The translations under genes were made by a program, and so were the position numbers. Source: Rhodococcus sp. CH91 (GTDB lineage Bacteria > Actinomycetota > Actinomycetes > Mycobacteriales > Mycobacteriaceae). Taken from it: 64,000 bases of DNA. Location: NCBI RefSeq assembly GCF_022554085.1, contig NZ_JAKFYR010000005.1, positions 282,754 to 346,753 of the forward strand, given 5' to 3'. Position 1 is the stretch's first letter; each line of letters opens with the position of its first letter. The notes under the pieces were generated by a model. That model searched no databases. It was not told where the DNA came from and worked only from the letters and a program-made list of their open reading frames with translations. This document shows, piece by piece, positions 59,159 through 64,000 of the stretch.

Positions 59159-59983
59159 GTGGGACGCCACCAGCGCACACGCGAAGATGCAGCACTCGAC
59201 CTCGAAACGATCTGTGTGCCGTCTTCCGGCAAGGGTCGCCACCGCGTCGAGCCCACCGGGCCTTCCGCCCCGGTGAAGGCCGCCACCGTTGCCGCCGCCA
59301 CGGGTGCCTTCTTCGCCGTCAGCGGGCAGATCGGCGCGGGCAGCGCCGCCGCCCATCCCGGCCACGATCACGTCCAGGCCGAGGCGCCCACCGGCAGCCT
59401 GCCGTTCGAGCTTCCCGCGGGTCTGCTGCCCGAAGGCGTCGAGATCCCGGCCATCCCGGGCATCACCGCCCCGGTCGAGCAGGGCGCGCCCGAGCTCCCG
59501 GCCGAGGTCACCGGCTTCCTCGACCAGTTCGCCGGTGGCGGTAACTGGCTCGATCAGCTCAACCCGGCCGCACCCTCCGCCGTGCAGCCCGTCTCGGGCA
59601 CTCTGACCTCCGACTGGGGTCCGCGTTGGGGCTCGCACCACGGCGGCATCGACATCGCTGCGCCGATCGGCACGCCCATCAAGTCCGCCGCCGACGGAAC
59701 CGTCCTCGAGGCCGGCGCGGCATCCGGTTACGGCCAGTGGGTTCGCGTCCTCAACGACGACGGCACCACCGCGGTCTACGGTCACGTGGATACCTATCAG
59801 GTGTCGTCGGGCCAGCGGGTGTCCGCGGGCCAGCAGATCGCGACCGTCGGCAACCAGGGCTGGTCCACCGGCCCGCACCTGCACTTCGAGGTGTGGGACA
59901 CCAACGGCGTCAAGATCAATCCGAACGCCTGGCTGAGCGACCGTGGTGTCGTCACCGACTGGGGCGGACACCGCTCGGTCTGA
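59159..59983 (+). CDS. Secreted M23-family peptidoglycan peptidase
   Basis: A 274-residue exported protein. The N-terminal 60 residues are a long basic leader typical of Mycobacteriales (MGRHQRTRED... start), then a hydrophobic stretch (AATVAAATGAFFAVSGQIG-like, about 42-65) ending at SAAAHPG. The M23 domain (about 155-270) has the metal ligands in HHGGIDIAAP and HLHFEVW. It should cut cell-wall cross-links. The GTG with AAGGGA before it was chosen because the upstream reading runs through leader sequence. The preceding leader has an inverted repeat and a hairpin. Confidence 0.88.
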   Translation: MGRHQRTREDAALDLETICVPSSGKGRHRVEPTGPSAPVKAATVAAATGAFFAVSGQIGAGSAAAHPGHDHVQAEAPTGSLPFELPAGLLPEGVEIPAIPGITAPVEQGAPELPAEVTGFLDQFAGGGNWLDQLNPAAPSAVQPVSGTLTSDWGPRWGSHHGGIDIAAPIGTPIKSAADGTVLEAGAASGYGQWVRVLNDDGTTAVYGHVDTYQVSSGQRVSAGQQIATVGNQGWSTGPHLHFEVWDTNGVKINPNAWLSDRGVVTDWGGHRSV

Positions 59984-60048
59984 TCCGCCTCCCGTGCGAG
60001 GCGCGCGCTAGGCTTGGCTCGACAGACAGCGCCGATCCGGGGGTTTCA

Positions 60049-61557
60049 TTGGGAGCCGAGATATCCGCTCGTTCGTTCACCGGCGAAGACCGGCGAGTGT
60101 TCCGGAGCAAGGTTCGCGACTGTATGAAGGCCCTCGAGCGGATGCTCCGCGAGGACGTCTTCGTCGACGTGCACTCCTCACCCGAACCTCACCTCGGTAT
60201 GGAGATCGAGTTCAACCTCGTCCGGGACGACATGTCCCCGGCGATGTCGAACCTCGAAGTGCTCCAGGCGATCGACGATCACGCCGTCTTCCAGACCGAA
60301 CTCGGCCAGTTCAACGTCGAGATGAACGTCGAACCCCGGCGGCTCACCGGCGACGAGCCCTTCGAACTCGAGGAATCACTCCGGTCCTCGCTGCGCCGCG
60401 CCGACGACCGCATGCACCTGCACGACGCGCAGCTGGTGATGATCGGCATGCTGCCGACGCTCGAACTCGACGATCTCGAGCTCGGCCGGATCACCGCCAA
60501 CCCTCGCTACGAAGCGCTCAACGACCAGATCTTCGCGGCGCGTGGCGAGGACATCGAACTCGATCTCGACGGGGTGCCGCTGCCCGGTAGCGATGTCGTG
60601 GAAACTCTTCGCGCCGATATGAACTCGGTGGTTCCCGAGGCGGCCTGTACGTCCCTGCAGTTGCATCTTCGCGTCGCACCCGAGGATTTCGCGACCCACT
60701 GGAACGCCGCCCAGTGCCTGGCGGGAGCGCAGGTCGCTCTCGCGGCGAACTCACCCTTCCTGGCGGGCAAGGCACTGTGGCACGAGAGCCGGATCCCGTT
60801 GTTCGCGCAGGCCACCGACACCCGTCCTCTCGAATTGAGGAACCAGGGCGTCCGTCCCCGCGTCTGGTTCGGCGAGCGATGGATCGACTCCGTCCTCGAC
60901 CTGTTCGAGGAGAACTGCCGGTATTTCACCGCACTGCTGCCGGAGGTGTCGGATGTCGACCCGATGGTCGAGCTCGACGCCGATCGCATCCCCGAGCTGC
61001 GTGAGCTGCAGATGCACAACGGCACCATCTACCGGTGGAACCGTCCGGTCTACGACATCAGCGACGGCCATCCGCACCTGCGCGTCGAGAACCGCGTGCT
61101 CCCGGCGGGTCCCACCATCCTGGACACGATGGCCAACGCGGCTTTCTACTACGGCGCACTGCGTGCGCTCACGGATGCCGAGGAGCCTCTCTGGCGCGAC
61201 CTGAGCTTCGACGCCGCCGAGCGGAATCTCGTACTCGGTGCGAAGTTCGGTCTCGACGCCAAGCTGTACTGGCCGCGCGTCGGATGGGTCGGCGCCGACG
61301 AGCTCGTCCTGCGCTGCCTGCTACCGCTCGCGCACCAGGGCCTCGAGGCCTACGGATTGTCCGCCGCGGTCCGTGATCGCTATCTGGGCATCGTCGAAGG
61401 CCGGGCGCTCACTCGGCAGACCGGCGCCGCATGGCAGCGGAGTCAGGTGGCCCGGCGCGAGGCGGCGGGGGAGGACCGGCGCGCCGCTCTCCTCGGGATG
61501 ATGGAGGACTACGTGCGGAACATGTCCGACGGCAAGCCTGTTCACGAGTGGGAGTGA
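60049..61557 (+). CDS. Glutamate-cysteine ligase family (GCS2) protein
   Basis: A 502-residue ATP-dependent carboxylate-amine ligase: HLGMEIEFNLVRDDMSPAMS, QTELGQFNVEMNVEPRRL, VMIGMLPTLELDDLELGRIT, NPRYEALNDQIFAARGEDIE, TSLQLHLRVAPEDFATHWNA. The group is common in Mycobacteriales and differs from EgtA and from mycothiol enzymes; the product is not known. I chose a TTG start because it gives MGAEISARSFTGEDRR, the usual family beginning, with GGGGG seven bases before; GTG (60097) and ATG (60124) would remove part of it. Confidence 0.85.
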   Translation: MGAEISARSFTGEDRRVFRSKVRDCMKALERMLREDVFVDVHSSPEPHLGMEIEFNLVRDDMSPAMSNLEVLQAIDDHAVFQTELGQFNVEMNVEPRRLTGDEPFELEESLRSSLRRADDRMHLHDAQLVMIGMLPTLELDDLELGRITANPRYEALNDQIFAARGEDIELDLDGVPLPGSDVVETLRADMNSVVPEAACTSLQLHLRVAPEDFATHWNAAQCLAGAQVALAANSPFLAGKALWHESRIPLFAQATDTRPLELRNQGVRPRVWFGERWIDSVLDLFEENCRYFTALLPEVSDVDPMVELDADRIPELRELQMHNGTIYRWNRPVYDISDGHPHLRVENRVLPAGPTILDTMANAAFYYGALRALTDAEEPLWRDLSFDAAERNLVLGAKFGLDAKLYWPRVGWVGADELVLRCLLPLAHQGLEAYGLSAAVRDRYLGIVEGRALTRQTGAAWQRSQVARREAAGEDRRAALLGMMEDYVRNMSDGKPVHEWE

Positions 61558-61561
61558 GATC

Positions 61562-63844
61562 TCACAACTGCAGCGTCCGGGTCACCGCCACCGTCGGCTG
61601 CACCACCACTCGGTCGGCCGGTGGCACGAATCCGGGGACGACGCTCAGGTCGTCACCGAGATCGGCGACGCGGACGCCCAGCCGGTTGTCGAGCATGCCC
61701 AGTGTCAACTCGACCTCGATTCCGTCGGGGCCCGGCGCCCAGAACAGGAAACCGAACTCCTCGGACGGCTCGGCGCGATAGCCGTCCACCGTCGCGCCGT
61801 GCACGCGGGCGGTCGTGCCGTCGACCCACAGGCCGACGGCCTGCGCGTCCCGCGTCGAGGTCAGCCGGAGTCGAATCTGCCGCGTACTTCCGCCGGTGGT
61901 GTCCTCGAGTACTTCGATCTCCGGAGCCCCGAGATCGGCGGCGGGCGCGGGTCCGTGGAACATCCGGGTGGATCGGCGCCAGGGGAACGCGGAGGAGAGC
62001 GGTTCGGGGCCGGTCGGTAGCAAAGTTTCGCTCCACGCGGATCGTGGAGCGTCCGGGGACGCCCATACCGCGGTGCCGCGGTCGGAGTCGAACGAGTACC
62101 AGAGGTATTCCTGGCGTGGATCGGTCGCGCCGTCGCGGTTGAGATGACCGGCCAGCAGCGTGCACACCAGGGCGATCACCACGGTGCCCGTCGCGGGCAC
62201 CGCGACCCTCGGGCCTGTCGCCGGTAGCGATTCGCACAGGGGCAGCAGAGCCGCGAAGGTGATCGCGACGAACAGGCCTGCCACCGGCGCTCCGTACAGC
62301 AGGCCGGCATCGAACGACACCGACACCGCGGGCAGGCCGAAGATCAGCGAACCGAGGGCGCCCGCGGCGAGGGCGGTGAGTTGCCATCCCGACTCGTCGC
62401 GTGGAAGGAGCAGTGCCACCAGTAGTCCCAGTGCCGCCGGAAGCGTGAGCACGACCAGTGTCAGGGGGACACCTGCGAAGGGAATGCCGGCCAGGGCGAG
62501 GATCGCGACGAGCACGAGCGCTCCACACGTGAATGCGCTCGCCGGACGCCGTCGAACCCACCACGACCGCGCGGTGACGAGCACCCCCACGGCAGCGACG
62601 ACGGCAGCGAGCTGGAAGAGGCCCGGACGGTACGGTTCGTCGACGACCGGTGCGGCCATTCCCGGATCGACCGTCTGCGCACTCCACCACGGCAACCACG
62701 CAGCGCCCGCGGCGAGTACTGCGGCGAACGCGAACACCGCCACGGCGGCGCCGATCTGCCACGCCGACGAGACGCGGCGGCGGCGTATGCGCAGCACGAC
62801 GATCGTGGCAACCACGCCGGCGAGCACGACTGCTCCCACCGTCTCGACCCATCGCGGCATGTGGAGAAGTCCCCACGGCGCGGTGGTCACCACGTCGTTC
62901 CCGCCGTCGTCGACCTCCGCCAGATCGGATGCGGCGAGAGTCCGAGCTGTGGTGAGCGAGGTCTCGCCCATGTGCTGCAGCGACTTCCGGCTGAGGCGGT
63001 CGGGGGTGTCGAGAGGGCTGTGATAGTAGGCCGCGCCCGCGGAGATCGCGGTGTCGAAGGCGTGGTAGCCGTTCTCGGCGAAGCGGCGGAAATCGGTGTC
63101 GTTCGGTAGGGCCTCGAACAGCAGCTCGGTCAGCGAATCGGTGTTCGCGCCGGGCGACCCGGCCAGGGCGTCGACGAGGACGCCGTTGGGCGAGGTGATC
63201 CGGAAGGTGTTCGGGGTTCCGGTGTTGCCGCGGGCTTCGTGGTTGAGGACGACGACGGGGCCGGTGTACGCGGCCTGCGTACCGGCGAAGAGCTGGGCGC
63301 CGAGCAGACCGTTCTCCTCGCCGTCCGTGAGCAGTACGACCACGTCGTTGCGCTGGGGACGACCGGAGTCGAGGGCACGTGCCACCTCGAGTACCGTGCC
63401 GACGCCGATGCCGTCGTCGCCGGCACCGGGGGAACCCCGGACGGTGTCGTAGTGCGCCGCGAGTATCACGGTGCCGGTGGGGTCGGTCCCGGCTTTCGTC
63501 GCGACGATGTTCCGGATACGCGCTCCGCGTTGTGTCGCCTCGTTCGCGCGAGCCATCCACCCGACGCCGGATTCGACGCGTGTCGTCCAGCCGAGCTCCT
63601 CGAGGACTGTCACCAGGTGGTCACCGGCCGCGGTGTGGGCAGCAGAACCGAGCGGCCGCGGTCCGGCCGCGATCGCCTCGATGTGTTCGGCGGCGCGGGC
63701 CGCACTGAAGAGTTCGGCCGGTGCGTCGGTTCCGAGTGGGTCGGGGGACGAGGGGAACAGCGCGACGACAGCGGCCACGAGAAGAACCCCGAGCAGTGCG
63801 AGGAGGGGTCCGCGACGGTGGCGAACAGCCGCAGCGGAGTCCAT
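61562..63844 (-). CDS. M28-family zinc peptidase fused to a membrane domain
   Basis: A 760-residue protein. After one N-terminal membrane segment (about 13-32) comes an external M28 aminopeptidase domain (about 45-310) with metal ligands in AAHYDTVRG (His at about 131), GAGDDGIGVG (Asp at 143) and TDGEENGLLGA (Glu at 175-176). Then eight membrane segments (about 330-570) and a C-terminal external beta domain (about 590-760). The plan resembles ER metallopeptidase 1 and yeast Pff1. It probably trims peptides at the cell surface. It follows the flavohemoprotein gene on the same strand, beyond a terminator. Confidence 0.88.
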   Translation of the reverse strand: MDSAAAVRHRRGPLLALLGVLLVAAVVALFPSSPDPLGTDAPAELFSAARAAEHIEAIAAGPRPLGSAAHTAAGDHLVTVLEELGWTTRVESGVGWMARANEATQRGARIRNIVATKAGTDPTGTVILAAHYDTVRGSPGAGDDGIGVGTVLEVARALDSGRPQRNDVVVLLTDGEENGLLGAQLFAGTQAAYTGPVVVLNHEARGNTGTPNTFRITSPNGVLVDALAGSPGANTDSLTELLFEALPNDTDFRRFAENGYHAFDTAISAGAAYYHSPLDTPDRLSRKSLQHMGETSLTTARTLAASDLAEVDDGGNDVVTTAPWGLLHMPRWVETVGAVVLAGVVATIVVLRIRRRRVSSAWQIGAAVAVFAFAAVLAAGAAWLPWWSAQTVDPGMAAPVVDEPYRPGLFQLAAVVAAVGVLVTARSWWVRRRPASAFTCGALVLVAILALAGIPFAGVPLTLVVLTLPAALGLLVALLLPRDESGWQLTALAAGALGSLIFGLPAVSVSFDAGLLYGAPVAGLFVAITFAALLPLCESLPATGPRVAVPATGTVVIALVCTLLAGHLNRDGATDPRQEYLWYSFDSDRGTAVWASPDAPRSAWSETLLPTGPEPLSSAFPWRRSTRMFHGPAPAADLGAPEIEVLEDTTGGSTRQIRLRLTSTRDAQAVGLWVDGTTARVHGATVDGYRAEPSEEFGFLFWAPGPDGIEVELTLGMLDNRLGVRVADLGDDLSVVPGFVPPADRVVVQPTVAVTRTLQL

Positions 63845-63867
63845 ACCTGCAGCCTAACCGCGAGTCC

Positions 63868-63901
63868 GGTGGTGTCCCGGCAACCTGGCCGGGACACCAC
63901 C
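63868..63901 (-). terminator. Terminator after the flavohemoprotein gene
   Basis: Perfect 14-base arms (GGTGGTGTCCCGGC / GCCGGGACACCACC) with a six-base loop, beginning seven bases after the stop of the edge gene on the reverse strand and just before the M28 peptidase start. Confidence 0.8.
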
Positions 63902-63907
63902 GCCGGA

Positions 63908-64000
63908 TCAGGAAGCAGGCGACCAGCTGTCGGGTCCGAACACCTCGTAGTGGATGTTGCCGGCCGGTACATCGCGCTCGATCAGCGCGTCGCGCAGCGA
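63908..64000 (-). CDS. hmp: Flavohemoprotein (nitric oxide dioxygenase), C-terminal end only
   Basis: Only the last 30 residues are in the window: LRDALIERDVPAGNIHYEVF followed by GPDSWSPAS. The xxxLxxxGVPxxxIHYEVFGP ending is that of the NADH-binding domain of flavohemoproteins, which turn nitric oxide to nitrate. Related FAD/NADH reductases share this ending, so the globin part would need the neighbouring sequence to confirm. Confidence 0.65.
   Translation of the reverse strand, partial: SLRDALIERDVPAGNIHYEVFGPDSWSPAS

Overview
The window is a continuous piece of chromosome from a high-GC actinobacterium of the Mycobacteriales, most like Rhodococcus or a close relative. This rests on uniformly GC-rich coding, many GTG starts, four-base stop/start overlaps, and gene products that read like those of Mycobacterium tuberculosis. 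From memory the matches are SerC, CitA, GltA2, AccD3, EchA6, Rv0906, CtpE, Rv0909, Rv0910 and LigD, in broadly the same order as the Rv0884c-Rv0938 stretch. I see no rRNA, insertion sequence, prophage or CRISPR array. There is one tRNA gene, tRNA-Arg(CCT). One gene is broken by a frameshift and two are cut by the window edges.

Layout. 1-8.9 kb: serC (cut), a citrate synthase divergent from pdxH plus an MFS exporter, a beta-lactamase locus (SXXK protein and LysR regulator divergent from a class A beta-lactamase lipoprotein), then gltA and a double-domain FKBP isomerase. 9-15.8 kb: a TetR gene divergent from a large acyl-CoA dehydrogenase; a reverse-strand flavin/nucleotide group (flavin reductase, RibD-like reductase, PncC, a hypothetical); and a YihY-holin-DUF3618 membrane operon. 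15.9-27.5 kb: mainly reverse-strand genes, namely PrpE-like acyl-CoA synthetase, AccD3, an ABC exporter with its own Xre regulator, an S4 RNA-binding protein with an ABC-F ATPase, and a PDZ protease with a flavin monooxygenase-like protein. A GPP34 gene lies among them on the forward strand.

27.6-33.5 kb: an SPFH protein with a ribbon-helix-helix partner, then echA6, a metallo-beta-lactamase-fold lipase-like protein, ctpE and an Rv0909-like small protein. 33.5-39.6 kb: an LLM flavin oxidoreductase and a GH15 glucanase/trehalase facing a Na+/H+ antiporter and a SulP transporter. 39.7-46 kb: a LytS/LytTR two-component system in one operon with a sodium/solute symporter, followed by a second symporter operon (mctB-mctC type). 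The promoter of the second operon carries a textbook LytTR direct repeat and a CRP/GlxR-like site, so the block looks like a monocarboxylate-sensing and uptake module. 46-50 kb: an Rv0910-like SRPBCC protein, a small membrane protein and LigD.

50-55.6 kb holds the most unusual feature: two tandem copies of a three-gene cassette (LuxR-type DNA-binding protein, membrane histidine kinase, membrane protein with a kinase-like tail). In the second copy the DNA-binding protein has no receiver domain. 55.6-64 kb: a YnfA protein, a small secreted protein, a frameshifted amidohydrolase, a WYL regulator divergent from a VOC protein, tRNA-Arg, an M23 peptidase, a GCS2-family ligase, an M28 peptidase with a membrane half, and the end of a flavohemoprotein gene.
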